NCBI GenBank assembly: GCA_001247695.2
Contig: LGRX02033486.1
Span: forward strand, 21,964 to 85,963
Direction of reading: 5' to 3'
DNA: 64,000 nucleotides
From: Cymbomonas tetramitiformis
Taxonomy: Eukaryota > Chlorophyta > Pyramimonadophyceae > Pyramimonadales > Pyramimonadaceae
Shown: one piece after another, positions 44,002-54,994 of the stretch
Position numbering within the stretch: position 1 is the first letter of the stretch
Layout of the letters: every line of letters starts with the position of its first letter
Made by a program: the position numbers and the translations under genes
The notes under the pieces: generated by a model
What the model saw: only the letters and a program-made list of their open reading frames with translations
The model's database searches: none
What the model was told of the DNA's origin: nothing

Positions 44002-44195
44002 CTTGTTGCGCACAACCCTAACCCCAGAAACTGGGTGTGATGAGCCTTGATGAGTGGAAGATGTCCGTGAGGAGGCGACAAGACCACGGAAAGCCATGTC
44101 ACGCGCCATGTAGATTGCCGGATGCCGGTGAAGAAATGGCATCACCACGGAGGCGAGTGCGATAAACAGCAGCGTGTAGAGTGCGCGCCCAAGTG
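44002..44195 (-). CDS. Possible membrane-protein exon, minus strand
   Basis: The frame reads LYTLLFIALASVVMPFLHRH, a probable transmembrane helix, then a loop with PAIYMARDMAFRGLVASS and a Ser/Thr-rich part, ending exactly at AACAAG before GTATCG, a consensus donor. The upstream boundary runs into the 30-bp minisatellite, which would then be an intron. No family recognised. Confidence 0.4.
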
Positions 44196-44197
44196 GC

Positions 44198-45240
44198 AAA
44201 GTCCTGGCAGGCGCCGAGCGGCTCTGGGCAGAACTGGCAGGCGCCGAGCGGCTCTGGGCAGAACCGGCAGGCGCCGAGCGGCTCTGGGCAAAACCGGCAG
44301 GCGCCGAGCGGCTCTGGGCAGAACCGGCAGGCGCCGAGCGGCTCTGGGCAGAACCGCGGCAGGCGCCGAGCTCTGGGCCTGGGCAGTGAAGCAAAGCGGG
44401 CCGGCAGGCGCCGAGCGGCTCTTGCAGGCGCCTGGGCAGAACTGGCAGGCGCCGAGCGGCTCTGGGCAAAGTCCTGGCAGGCGCCGAGCGGCTCTGGGCA
44501 AAGTGGCAGGCGCCGAGCGGCTCTGGGCAGAACCGACAGGCGCCGAGCGGCTCTGGGCAAAGTCCTGGCAGGCGCCGAGCGGCTCTGGGCAGAACTGGCA
44601 GGCGCCGAACGGCTCTGGGCAGAACCGGCAGGCGCCGAGCGGCTCTGGGCAGAACCGGCAGGCGCCGAGCGGCTCTGGGCAGAACCGGCAGGCGCCGAGC
44701 GGCTCTGGGCAGAACCGGCAGACGCCGAGCGGCTCTGGGCAAAGTCCTGGCAGGCGCCGAGCGGCTCTGGGCAAAGTCCTGGCAGGCGCCGAGCGGCTCT
44801 GGGCAAAGTCCTGGCAGGCGCCGAGCGGCTCTGGGCAGAACCGACAGGCGCCGAGCGGCTCTGGGCAAAGTCCTGGCAGGCGCCGAGCGGCTCTGGGCAG
44901 AACTGGCAGGCGCCGAACGGCTCTGGGCAGAACCGGCAGGCGCCGAGCGGCTCTGGGCAGAACCGGCAGGCGCCGAGCGGCTCTGGGCAGAACCGGCAGG
45001 CGCCGAGCGGCTCTGGGCAGAACCGGCAGACGCCGAGCGGCTCTGGGCAAAGTCCTGGCAGGCGCCGAGCGGCTCTGGGCAAAGTCCTGGCAGGCGCCGA
45101 GCGGCTCTGGGCAAAGTCCTGGCAGGCGCCGAGCGGCTCTGGGCAGAACCGACAGGCGCCGAGCGGCTCTGGGCAGAACCGGCAGGCGCCGAGCGGCTCT
45201 GGGCAGAACTGGCAGGCGCCGAGCGGCTCTGGGCAGAACA
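44198..45240. repeat. 30/32-bp GC-rich minisatellite with a 309-bp higher-order repeat
   Basis: About 34 units of GGCAGGCGCCGAGCGGCTCT followed by GGGCAGAACC or GGGCAAAGTCCT. The variant AACCGACAGG occurs at 44530, 44839 and 45147, and two nearly identical blocks of about 309 bp can be traced, so the array grew by block duplication. Frames of about 400 codons are open on both strands and in several frames; I do not take them as genes. Confidence 0.95.
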
Positions 45241-45629
45241 GGCCGGTTTTGCTTACCATACAAGGGGAAGGGGAAGGGAGCGGAGACCTCAACCGTGAAG
45301 GGTTGCACCTTGCGCGAGTTGATGGTCAAATGGATGGCCTCCGGTATGCCCCGCCCTGGGGCTTTGGGGCCCCCCTCGGCCTCCTGCCAAAGGGGTTTGA
45401 TTGAACCGTGGGTTCACGGCACCAGCGCGTGGCGATAACGGAGAGGCTGGGGTCGCCCCTGGCCCGAGCTCCTGCCCGGCTCGCGGGAACTGGCCCTGCC
45501 CAGGGGAGGCCCTTGCAGGGCGGTGCGTCACGCCAGTCCTGCAGCCCCCACAACCAGGCCCGCCCGACTGCCACATCAGGTCTCCTCAACTGAGAAAGAC
45601 CGGCAGGCTCCCAGGCACCTATGCGGGCA

Positions 45630-45855
45630 GCCTGGCCGCCCACCCTGCGCTGCCTCCCCCTGGCCGCCCACTCTGCGTGCCTCCCCTGGCCGCCCACCCT
45701 GCGCCTGCCTCCCCTGGCCGCCCACCCTGCGCTGCCTCCCCTGGCCGCCCACCCTGCGTGCCTCCCTGGCCGCCCACCCTGCGTGCCTCCCCTGGCCCCC
45801 TTCCTGCGCTGCCTCCCCTGGCCCCCTCCCTGCGCTGCCTCCCCCTGACCGCCTC
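45630..45855. repeat. 27-bp minisatellite CTGGCCGCCCACCCTGCG...
   Basis: About eight units of CTGGCCGCCCACCCTGCGTG followed by CCTCCCC, with small indels. Confidence 0.9.
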
Positions 45856-46084
45856 CCCTGCGCCGCATTCCCCTGGCGGCAACTGCTAAAGCCAAGTCCC
45901 CAGACCGAAACCTGAGTAAAGTTGTCAAGGGTGGGCTTAGACCCCCTCTGCGGCGCCTCAAAGGGAGCTGCGGAGTGCGAAGCGCACCTGTCACCTGCCC
46001 TCGCAGGTGTCGCTGCAACTGTCGCCTGAAACAAGGGACACGAGGAACCCCAACCCCACCCCGCCCGTCCAACCTCCCGCAAAT

Positions 46085-46245
46085 GCACGGTTCATCGGTG
46101 CTGCCAAACTGCGGAGCAGGCTCCACAGGCATGGCGCCAGAGCTGTGGCCAAACACCCGTGTGTCGCCCTTCGCCAGTTGCAGGATACCCGCGTCTACCG
46201 CCGCCGTCAAAGACCGGGAGCGTCCCAAAAGTCTCGCCAGGCAAC
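46085..46245 (-). CDS. Possible exon, minus strand, function unknown
   Basis: The frame reads LGRSRSLTAAVDAGILQLAK, then GDTRVFGHSSGAMPVEPAPQ. Protein-like composition, but the plus strand is open too. No splice sites were fixed. Confidence 0.25.
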
Positions 46246-47364
46246 ATTAAGCCTGGCGCCTGGCTTGTTGTCCGTTTGCTGCTTCATTCTTGGAGGTTGA
46301 GGACGGACAAAAGAAAAACTCAGAGGGAGGAACAGGCTTCCTCCTGTCCCACTTATGTCGGACCGGACCAGCAGACCTCGGAGCGTTTATATACCCACTG
46401 CGTGGGAAGGCAGAGGCGCGGCCCTAAGGATGCCTTCCCCACGATGATACACACCAACGCAGAGGCAGCAGAGTAAACTCCGGGCCATCGGGGCCGCGAG
46501 CAGATGATGCGGCGCGCAGGAAGAGGCCGCCACGGCGAAGCGAGCGCACCTGAGCGGGTCCGGAGAGCGTGTCCGCCAGGCCTGCAAGCTTGCGCTGCTG
46601 GCCTGTCAACCTGCAGCCCGCTCCGCTGTCACGAAGCACACAAGGCTCTGTGTATAGCCTGACGGTGCGCGTGCAGCCTCAATCCCAACCTTCGTGGGAA
46701 GCTGTGCACCTGACGGCACCGTGCTGTTTGCTTTCAGTTTCAAACTTGTTGACTCGGTCACTCAGGGGACAAATGCGCGAGGAAGACAAAGGCGGCAAGT
46801 GATCCGGAAAGCCAAAAGAACGGAGAAACGGACTACTGGGAATATCTAAGTAGTCATGGATGCTATCCGGAAGAAACACGCGCTCCTTACACAGGAGGAG
46901 CGCATGCCTGCGCAAAGAGGGAGGACAATACAAAGGCTCGGGAGTGCAGTGATCATGTTGCTCTCAGATCACTCGACTTGAGGACCGCCCGTGCAACAGA
47001 GTTCGGAGCACGGAAACCGCTGCGCGGCCAAGTTGGCACTGCAGCGTATGTGAAAGGTGGGTCTAATTCACTGGTTCCATGAGTTGCCGAAGGACTCTGA
47101 ACCGCGGAAACAACTAAATGGACGAAGAGCTTTTGTGAAAATAGAAAGAATACTGCACCTGCTGCTTTCCGCTTGCCCCCTCAGCTTGACGCTCTTCTGC
47201 GTGGGGACCGCGAGGCGAACACCTTATGAGTTCTGAGCAAACCCTAAAGCTGGCGAGGTAAATTATCCTCAAGCTGCCATCGGTAAAGCCTCGTCAAGGT
47301 TATCTCACTCCGACTTTCAAGTTTTCTATTTCAAATAAAATGCTGCAACAAAAACATTACTCAC
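46246..47364. other. No confident gene
   Basis: GC-moderate sequence with short frames in both directions, probably intron or intergenic DNA between exon candidates. Confidence 0.4.
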
Positions 47365-47485
47365 CAGTTGATTCGGCATAAAGGCCTGCAAGGTAAGGCC
47401 GACCGCCACGAGCGCCAAGATTGCGGCAATGATTGCGCCTTCCTCATCTGGCGACAAAGTTATATTAAGCTGAAATGCCCGCATG
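47365..47485 (-). CDS. Exon-like segment with a transmembrane helix
   Basis: The frame reads MRAFQLNITLSPDEEGAIIA, then AILALVAVGLTLQAFMPNQL, ending at CTG before GTGAGTAATG, a textbook donor. It is either a first exon beginning at ATG 47485 or an internal exon starting at the TTTCAG acceptor (47469). The helix is typical of a small membrane protein. Possibly downstream of the exon at 48126-48300, though the phases do not match directly. Confidence 0.45.
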
Positions 47486-48125
47486 ACGTTACAAGGGGTA
47501 ACTAGTGAGTGCCTGAGGCAAACACGTTCGCAGCAACAGCAGACGGGCGAGCAAGGCAGGACTGGCGGCCGGCATCCAGTAAAACAATGGAGTTTAGGGA
47601 AGAGGTGCAGTCTACATCAGGCTCAACGGATAAAAACGCGCACAGTGTGGGTACAGCTCACTGATGAAATTTCCGAACAACATGCTGCAACTTGGGGTAC
47701 GCAAGACGCGATTCGAGGAGCTATACGTCCCATATTTCTGACAAAACTGCCAAAACAATGAGAACGGTTCATGCATGCGAGTCAGATCCATGAAAGATCG
47801 GAAAATCAACGGAAGATGCTGAGCCTGGGAAATACGTCATGATCGGAAAAAATAAGTTAACTCTAAAGGTCGTTCGGAAATACTTGGATATGAAAACCAT
47901 CAAAGTGAACCAGACGAGAAAAAAACGCCCTGGCACAGTGAGAATCTGCCGTGCGTGAGATCTTCGATCCTGGACTTTCTATCGCTGATTACCATATGGT
48001 GTCGCAGTGATGCTGATCTGGTTGGTTGCTTGTTTACGCTAGCTCGCACAGTAAGGTTCGAGCATCAAGAACAAGACGTTCACACATCAAAGGCGCGCCG
48101 ATTAAAGCGCCAGAGGAAAACGCAC

Positions 48126-48300
48126 CTATGTCCAGCTCTACGGCAAAATTTTGCTGCGAAGCGTAGAACACCAACAAAGATAAAAAGCCCACAACAGCAG
48201 CAGTAAACAAAGAGGACCCTCCCCTACTTTGCTCAAATAAAGCAGCCTGCACAGTTGCATCTTCCCAGTCACCAGGGTTTTTTGGCTTAGCGGGCATCAT
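48126..48300 (-). CDS. Probable first exon of a small membrane protein gene
   Basis: Starts with two ATGs (48300, 48297) and encodes a hydrophilic N-terminus (PAKPKNPGDWEDATVQAALF) followed by a transmembrane helix (SLFTAAVVGFLSLLVFYAS). Likely donor at 48125 (CATAG before GTGCGT). The upstream 1 kb between it and the divergent gene at 49330 probably includes both promoters. Family not recognised. Confidence 0.45.
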
Positions 48301-49329
48301 TTCTCCTCACAGGACTCAGCGTTTCGACAAATCTACTGGACCGTGGTTGAAAATTGAAAGGCCTCTCTCGCGCTCAAATCATCTCAGTACTCGTTTGCTC
48401 ATTCCCCTCTTTCGGTCGGGTGTATGTCACTCGACTGAACAGTCACTGAGGGAACACGTGACCGATGCGAGAGAGCCTGAAACTCTTTCACAACTTCTTG
48501 CGGGTGGTGGGGGTGAGCCTCCGGCTCGGTGGGGGTCGGAGCAGGCGCGAGGCGAGCCGGAGGCGGAGTTACTCTGGAACCCGAGTCTCCGGACCGAAAT
48601 AGCGCATATTACTTAGGGTTTGTAACGCAGATTGAGCTTATGGGCGTCCGGAGACCCGCGATTCGATTCGAGGGCTGCCGTGCGTTACTTGATGATTGTG
48701 ATGGAGCTCGTCTAATCTGGAATGGGACGAGAGTACAGTACGCCACAAACGATAGACATTCGCAACTGGATTTTGTCTTTCTTGAGGTGGTTTGCGCTGC
48801 CTGCTACTCGCAAAACAAAACCCTCCGGTACGTACCTTGAGCGTTTGAGGATGTCTTCGTTCACCTTAGAGCGCGCCGTTATATTTCGTATTCCCCCCCG
48901 TTACAGCACAGACCCGTGGCATACGATCTTTTCCCTGGACAACAGTAGTTCGCTTTGTCGCACATATTTGGTTGGTGTTACACCTTGGTGGCTCCAAATT
49001 CTGCTTTCAGTCATTGGTGTCATTTTGTTTCCTAAAACATTGCAAGCGATGTCTACGTTCTGTTTTCGAGGCCTGTGTGTATTCTTTGCTACATTTATGT
49101 ACGTGCGTGTGTGTGTGTACGACCAGAATGTGATTTCTGACAGCCCAAATATTCAGAGAAGCACAGTTGCGGGCCCGCGTATCAAATAAGGCCGTGTAAG
49201 GCCATTCCAAAATTGGTGTCTTGCAAACAATGTTGTTTCGATCGCAATTGCATCGCTCGCCAATAGGTCACTGCTGAGCCTTAGGTAGGTTTCGGTTGTT
49301 GCTGCGCGCAGGACTTCACTTCCTTCACG

Positions 49330-49839
49330 ATGCGATGGGCCGTGTGTGCGTTGTTAGCCATGCTTAGTGTGGCAGTGTCAGCGCGCGAAGCTGTTTGCCC
49401 TGAAGGCACTTATGGCACGACAGAAATATGCACTCTTGCCGGCTGTGCGGCCTGCTTTGGCTACGAGACCGATGGCTCTACCACTTACACCTGCTTTGAC
49501 AACAAAACCAAGTGCTGTGCGGGCGCTGCAATGACTGGGCAGTTCCCCGCTCCTGGTAAAGAGCGCTCAGTCATCTGCGAGACCGGACAGTGCTGTGGCT
49601 TCGGCCGGTTTACGCCGGGAGGCGTCGCTCAAAGCCAGTGTTGCGCCAAAGAGACCACTTGCTGCCTGGGAGGATCGCCTGATAACCCCCAGGTGGATTG
49701 CTGTGGCTCTCAACAGGTTTGTTGTGGACAGGACGGCACGAATCATACTGGCCCTGGTTCTCAGGCTCAGTGCCTGACCGCCGCCAATTGCCCCTGCCCG
49801 CCAAACAATCCGTGGTGCAAACACACTGACACCTCGTAG
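49330..49839 (+). CDS. Secreted cysteine-rich protein (granulin-like spacing)
   Basis: An intact 169-codon frame with ATG at 49330. The first 18 residues form a typical signal peptide (positive Arg2, a hydrophobic Ala/Leu/Val core, cleavage likely after VSA). The mature part of about 151 residues has 22 cysteines, including six CC pairs (KCC, QCC twice, TCC, DCC, VCC), a spacing reminiscent of granulin repeats, though I cannot assign it to that family. It is likely exported and disulfide-bonded. There is a potential N-glycosylation site (NKT) and another (NHT). No introns. It is the most gene-like host ORF in the window, flanked by non-repetitive DNA, with a stem-loop directly after the stop. 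Confidence 0.8.
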   Translation: MRWAVCALLAMLSVAVSAREAVCPEGTYGTTEICTLAGCAACFGYETDGSTTYTCFDNKTKCCAGAAMTGQFPAPGKERSVICETGQCCGFGRFTPGGVAQSQCCAKETTCCLGGSPDNPQVDCCGSQQVCCGQDGTNHTGPGSQAQCLTAANCPCPPNNPWCKHTDTS

Positions 49840-49873
49840 AGAAGCTCAACACGACGGTGAGCTTCTTTATTTT
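49840..49873 (+). terminator. Perfect 9-bp stem-loop after the stop codon, followed by T-rich DNA
   Basis: AGAAGCTCA (49840-49848), a 9-base loop, TGAGCTTCT (49858-49866), then TTATTTT. It begins one base after the stop codon of the cysteine-rich gene. It could be a 3'-end processing or mRNA stability structure; the eukaryotic context speaks against a rho-independent terminator. Confidence 0.55.
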
Positions 49874-51603
49874 GGTGGAGACGGTGACAAAAAACCACCA
49901 ATACGCGCCTTCACTACTGAGAAGTGACGAGGGAGACCTCTTGATGATGACTGTGAAATCGTATCTCTTACTCGTTTTCCAGTAGCGGTCAAAGTTACGT
50001 TTCAGCTTACATTCCCTAGCTTATGAGGGTGTCATGATATATGCATGCAATAAGGCATCGATTATGAGGTATTTAAGGCCCGAAAATAAAAAAAACGGCC
50101 ATTATGACCCAAACTCACAGGTTTTATGCATTGCCGTTTCGCGCCATATGCATTTTCAGACCTAAATAATGGCCCTTCTTCACCCACCTCGAAGGCAAAT
50201 CTACAAGTTGAAATATCACGTTCCATTAAATATACATATATGTGTACATAATGAACATATTTTAACATTGCATGCATGCTTCCCCCTTGTTTTCGCATGT
50301 ACATAGTGCATGCGCCTCCGTCCCCATCAAAATTATGCATGCTAGAATGACTGCCACTTAGGGGTACACCATGATCAATCCGTTACTATCTATTCCATCA
50401 CAAAACTTTGTTTGTGTTTTCAAGTATGAGCAACAAAGGCATAATAAGGATGCAATTACATATTTACTTGTGTGTACGTAGTGTGATAGTTTCATGGAGG
50501 CACCGACTTCGTTGGACCCCCATAACAGGGGTAGCGGTACCATCTCTTGTCACCCCTCGACCCGAGGTGCCACGTCATTGTTGCTTCGTTCGCGCTCCGA
50601 TGATAAAACCCCTAAGTTATTTTATTATCTCATCTTAGTTTGCCACACCTTGAGTTGCCACACGATTTGCGGCTTTGATGAAGAAAGAGATATATATGAA
50701 TATATACATATATAATTGCAGGGGCGGAAACGGACTACTACGTTCAGGCTTCCGGTAGTGGGCTAAGGTAGATAATAAAATACCGGATAGTGTTTTATTG
50801 TCTATCTGAGGGACATACAGGCAGGCAAGATGCAAGTGACACTCGGTACACGGCGAGGGGTGACACAGGAAGAGACAGTCACCCCCAATTTATGGGGGGG
50901 CGAAAGTCAGTCTCTCCATGACACCACCTCACCCCGAAGGTGTGAGGTGCCACGATGCCAACTTGCCGGGCTAGGCCTAACATCCTACGGCAGGCACGAA
51001 GGCAAAACCCTAAGGAAACATACATCATGTGAGACCCATAGGGGTCTTTCCCAACCCAACTAGCGGTGGCTCCGCCTGCGTTGGTCTCTAGATGCGTGCT
51101 CTAGGGGCTTATGCCCATGCATGTGCTGCGGGGATAACTACTCCCGCTGGCCGACCGCGGACACTAGGCCCAGCTGTCGAGGGTGGATGGCGGCGGCGTT
51201 CTCGATTGCGGAATAAGATGAGCGCCGCCAAGACGATGTCAACCGCCAACGCCCACGCGGTGTGGGGCAACGGCGGGTGGCACCACCAGAGCGCATGCGT
51301 CAATGAAGAGGAGGCAGGGAGGTGGAAGGTGAAAAATGCGGCGAGGGGGCGTGATTGTGCGAATGGGAGCAAGGTCGAGAGGAATGATAGGGAGGGGGGA
51401 GGCAAGTGCGATGGCACCACCAGGCGCCACTAGGTGGCGGCCAAGGGGTGTGCATGGCGAAGGCGACGAAGGTGGAGAGGCGAAGTCGCACGAGTCAAAG
51501 CGCGTGTCGCCGATGATGCAGGTGTTGGAGTCATAATTGGTGCTTGGCGTGGAAGCACCACCAAGCACCACCAGACCATAGCCAGCGGTAAAAAGTTGCC
51601 GAT
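49874..51603. other. Intergenic and repeat sequence, including a foldback-like segment
   Basis: 50507-50575 and 50848-50908 are roughly inverted copies (CCCCATAA...GTCACCCCTCG), suggesting a foldback element of about 400 bp. A 66-bp segment in it (50677-50741, GATGAAGAAAGAGATATATA...GGCGGAAACGGACTAC) recurs at 55698-55765. No gene seen; 51080-51600 has open frames on both strands, but none convincing. Confidence 0.45.
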
Positions 51604-51798
51604 TGCTGGATTCAGTGACCCGTAGGTCATACCTTACTCTGACTCCCGTTAGCTGTACCAGTACTCGTACAGTACTAGGTGACAGATACCTAGGTCACAG
51701 ACCGCCTTATATTCGTTTAACTCTTATAATCAGTTGACACTTGTATGATAAACTATTCAGTGACCACCCCGATATAATACGGTATATTATATCTCACA
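51604..51798 (+). repeat. 5' LTR of element 1
   Basis: Starts TGCTGGATTCAG, ends ATATCTCACA. Contains the palindrome AGTACTCGTACAGTACT and an inverted GGTGAC/GTCAC pair. Confidence 0.92.
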
Positions 51799-51807
51799 GG
51801 TTATGGG
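51799..51807 (+). other. Primer-binding site of element 1, half-tRNA-Met type
   Basis: GGTTATGGG directly after the LTR is complementary to the CCCATAACC anticodon region of eukaryotic initiator tRNA-Met, as used by Drosophila copia and yeast Ty5. Confidence 0.6.
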
Positions 51808-51843
51808 GTATTACCCCGCTTTTATCACTGCTGACTTTGCCAT

Positions 51844-51880
51844 GATTGGCTAAACTTTTCCGCTTGGCGGGGCGTTGGGG
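51844..51880 (+). promoter_or_regulatory. Conserved leader motif
   Basis: TGGCTAA followed after a few bases by TCCGCTTGGCGGGGCGTTGGGG; the same motif is at 56774-56810 in element 2 at the same distance from the LTR. Outside coding sequence; candidate packaging or dimerisation signal. Confidence 0.45.
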
Positions 51881-52169
51881 CCTCGCGAGGTGTTGAATTG
51901 GCCACTTTAGGGCGTGCGGTTTGCGCCAAGTTGCGGTGAGATTTCGAGTTGGGACTTTCGGCAACCTCTTCGAGTGTCCGCGTTGGATTTTGTTTTAGAC
52001 TTGGCTTGATCACCCCTGTCAACATCTCCTTGGCCGTCGCGTATTCGACTTCGTTGATTTCGTTCGACCCCATCTTCTCCTTGCTCCGCAACTGCATTAC
52101 GGTCGCCCGCCAACTTACAATTTGCACCTCGCCTTTTCCCCAACCCCCCTCCTATAGGAATTTATTCTG

Positions 52170-54590
52170 ATGGTTTCATCCTCTGTTGGTACACCGGCCG
52201 TGGGTGCTAGGATGCGCCTAGACTCTATTTTTGCTAGAAATGTGGGTGCTCGCTATAAGAGCACCCCGCAGTAAGCGAAAGTTATACTCGCTGCTGCTGA
52301 CAGAACACGCGGCAATGCCGTTTTGCAATCATCCTGGGACACTGACGTCGTTAAGCGTGTTGCAAAGGACACCTTAGGTACTAAGGCGTCCTCATTTTCC
52401 GGAAGTGAACCTCATCGTCAGCTTCTTTGGGATTCCTTAGTGACTGCCTTGGAGGCGTCCTTTGCCAACAAGGACAACGCCAACGAGGACATATTTGACC
52501 TCGTGGACGTCACCAAAGAGGTTCGCCCGATCTTCAACGACATTTTACTTCGTGCGTTGGTCTCTTTGACAACGCCCCACTCTCCAGCTCGAAGGTGGGT
52601 TGACGCTTCGGCTCGGATCTCTCCGCGCGACGGTAAGCGTGCCCTCCTTGAGGTCACCAAGCGGCTGCTGCCGCCTGGGCATCGGCCGCTCCGCCATCAC
52701 GAGGAACTCTTGAGCATTTCTTTTGGGTCCTCTGTTGATCCAGAGCCTTTAGTGGCCCAATTTGACGAGTGTCTTAAGGCTATCGCGGCTAGCGGAGCGG
52801 GTCGCGTGGACGACGAAGCAGCCAAGAGACAGCTCCTGGCGGCACTGGACACCGACTTTTACAAGGAGGTTATCACCCCGCTTCGCCTGGACACCGAGTT
52901 GGCGAAGGTGAGCATCGAGGAGGTTTACACTCACATTCTAGAAGTGTGGTGGTGTGCAAACCCTAATGGCCCTCCCACCCGCCCCAAGGCAGCCGCGCCT
53001 GTCCCGACGCACACGCCTCTCGGAATGGCTTACGCAGGTGGGGAGCCGAGTGACGTCTCGGGCTTCCTCGAGGAGTTCGCTCGCATCATTGGTGAGGCCT
53101 CTGCCCTACTTGCCTCACTCCGTCATGACGAGCGCGAGAGTACACGAGACACGCCGCCGCCACGGATTGATTCCCACCGTCCGCATGGAGGCGGTGGTGT
53201 GAGATTTCCACCGTCCAAATGGCGTGACGAGCGGAACCGTCGGACCGACGGTAAATTTCACGGCCGTAATCGTCACGTGGGATGGAAGCACCGCTTCGGA
53301 GCGTCCCCACTCCCGAAGGGCGGGAATTGGCCTCAAGGTATTAGGGCGCAGGGTGCTAGGAGGAGCATCTCGTTTCACTCCGCATCCTCGGCCTTCGTAC
53401 AGGAGTGCCCGCTCTGCCCTGGGCACTTTCACGACACTGCACGTTGCCCTGAGGTGTGTGGTTCGTGCGACGTTGACTTGCGTGATGCCGCCATGGACTT
53501 GGACGAGGTGGTTTCGGCCTTCCAGACCGCCTTTGACAACGAGAACGACGAGGAATTCGCTGACCTGTGCCACGAGCACGACCAGCCACTGGTGCGTACC
53601 GATCCTGAGCCCTTCACCTACCCGGTGCGGCACGACGTGGGATTACGTGCCCACTATGCGGGCTTGGGTCATGGTGCTTCGGGCGACGGCATGGAGGGTG
53701 TGCTCTCGGATGCACGGGGCGTCCTTGAGTCCCTGCGGTCTGCGGCTACGGCTGCACAGGTCGGTGGTGCTACCGCAGCTGGTAAGCAACCACCGCTGCA
53801 CATCGGCACTTTGTCTGTGCCGCAGGTGGTGTGCGATGCGCCACCACCTGCCAATCACGAGATCGACGCTGGGCTCCACCCGGTTTCGGCATCGGACCCT
53901 GCTTCTTTCGGGTCTCCTTTCGAGGAACCACTTCATGTCACTTTTATGGACCAGGTAATGCCGGCATGCTCTAACCCCTCTCTTAAATTATGCTCGATTG
54001 ACTCGGTTCACGAGTCGATTCACCCGGGAGAGCTTTCCGTGATCGACGATGGCGACGACTCCGACAGCTTTTCTTATTCCGGAGACGAGATTCCCTCGGC
54101 CCCACCGCCTACACGGTCACGTGTCGGTGTGGCAACATTGCCGAGGGTCTTCTCCTTTGCATCTCTAGCCCTGCCCGCACTCATGTGTCTTGCATGTGTG
54201 TCAGCGGTTCAGGGTTCGGTGGTGCTCGATCGAGACCCTGAATTCACCGCAGCGGTACATCCCACTGGGGTGACTGCCAACGGTCTATCTGCCTTGCCGT
54301 ACTGTTCTACTTTCGGCATTTCTTTTCCTTCTTTGGTTTCGGCAGGTTTGAATTCTGATTTTCGATTTTCGGAATTCCTAATTTTGCTCTACGAATCTTT
54401 TCTTGCCTCTGGCTTCTGGTCTTGGCTTCTGGATTATGGTTCTGGCTTCTGGTTCTGGACTCTGGCTTCTGGACTCTGGTTCTGGATTATGACTTCTGGG
54501 CTCTGGTTCTGGTTGAACATCTTTGACACTGACAACTTCTTCAACTCTGGTGAACTCTGCAACTTTGTAGACCACTTTGAAAGTGGCTGA
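52170..54590 (+). CDS. Gag-like protein with zinc knuckle and C-terminal transmembrane segment
   Basis: An 806-codon frame from ATG 52170, interrupted by a TAA at 52272; upstream similarity to element 2 shows the ATG region belongs to it. Order: short N-terminus; helical capsid-like domain (about residues 55-270) with RRWVDASARISPRDGKRALL and a second half ending near a Trp-rich stretch; a basic Gly/Arg linker; a zinc knuckle C-x2-C-x4-H-x4-C at 53406-53447; an acidic region; a transmembrane segment (54147-54230); and a tail rich in Trp/Phe/Ser ending in VDHFESG. Gag would form the particle and bind RNA. The transmembrane segment and tail are not usual in Copia-type gag. The product may be translated from a downstream start (no ATG before the conserved WDTDVVKR) or by read-through of TAA. 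Confidence 0.75.
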
Positions 54591-54783
54591 GTATCCGCAA
54601 GATTGAGCTGTAGGAACTTAGCTTGAAAGCAGTATCCTAGCAGCAGTTTTAGGAAGGGACCGCCCTGGCTAAAGCACAGGCCTCCCTCTAGCAGTTTCCA
54701 GCTCCTAGCTGTTTGTTGTTTCGGAACAATTTGATTTGTCTGTGCTCCGCTCTCTGCCACCTGTAACAGCACTATGTACAGTC

Positions 54784-54794
54784 ACAGGGTGGTG
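54784..54794 (+). other. Polypurine tract of element 1
   Basis: ACAGGGTGGTG abuts the 3' LTR; the identical 11 bases precede the 3' LTR of element 2. Confidence 0.6.
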
Positions 54795-54989
54795 TGCTGG
54801 ATTCAGTAACCCGTAGGTCATATCTTACTCTGACTCCCGATAGTTGTACCAGTACTCGTACAGTACTAGGTGACAGATACCTAGGTCACAGACCGCCTTA
54901 TATTCGTTTAACTCTTATAATCAGTTGACACTTGTATGATAAACTATTCAGTGACCACCCCGATATAATACGGTATATTATATCTCACA
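54795..54989 (+). repeat. 3' LTR of element 1
   Basis: 195 bp, same length as the 5' copy. It differs at four sites (gtgacc/gtaacc, acctt/atctt, cgttag/cgatag, agctg/agttg), followed by CCGAT. Confidence 0.92.
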
Positions 54990-54994
54990 CCGAT

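Larger units (their letters stand above)
51604..54989 (+). mobile_element. Element 1: gag-only LTR retrotransposon, complete
   Basis: LTRs 51604-51798 and 54795-54989 (195 bp each, four differences by eye) with TG...CA ends and a perfect 5-bp duplication CCGAT (51599-51603, 54990-54994). Primer-binding site at 51799, leader with a conserved GC motif, one gag-like gene, and purine-rich CAGGGTGGTG just before the right LTR. There is no protease, integrase, RT or RNase H, so it is non-autonomous, like the TR-GAG elements described in plants, but with a distinctive C-terminal membrane segment. Confidence 0.9.

Noticed and set aside
44198..45240. CRISPR-like regular repeats
   Set aside because: Units are directly contiguous without unique spacers; the context is eukaryotic and no cas genes are present.
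44122..45438. Long ORFs of about 390-440 codons on both strands
   Set aside because: They are translations of the 30/32-bp minisatellite, open in several frames at once, with no non-repetitive conserved domain.
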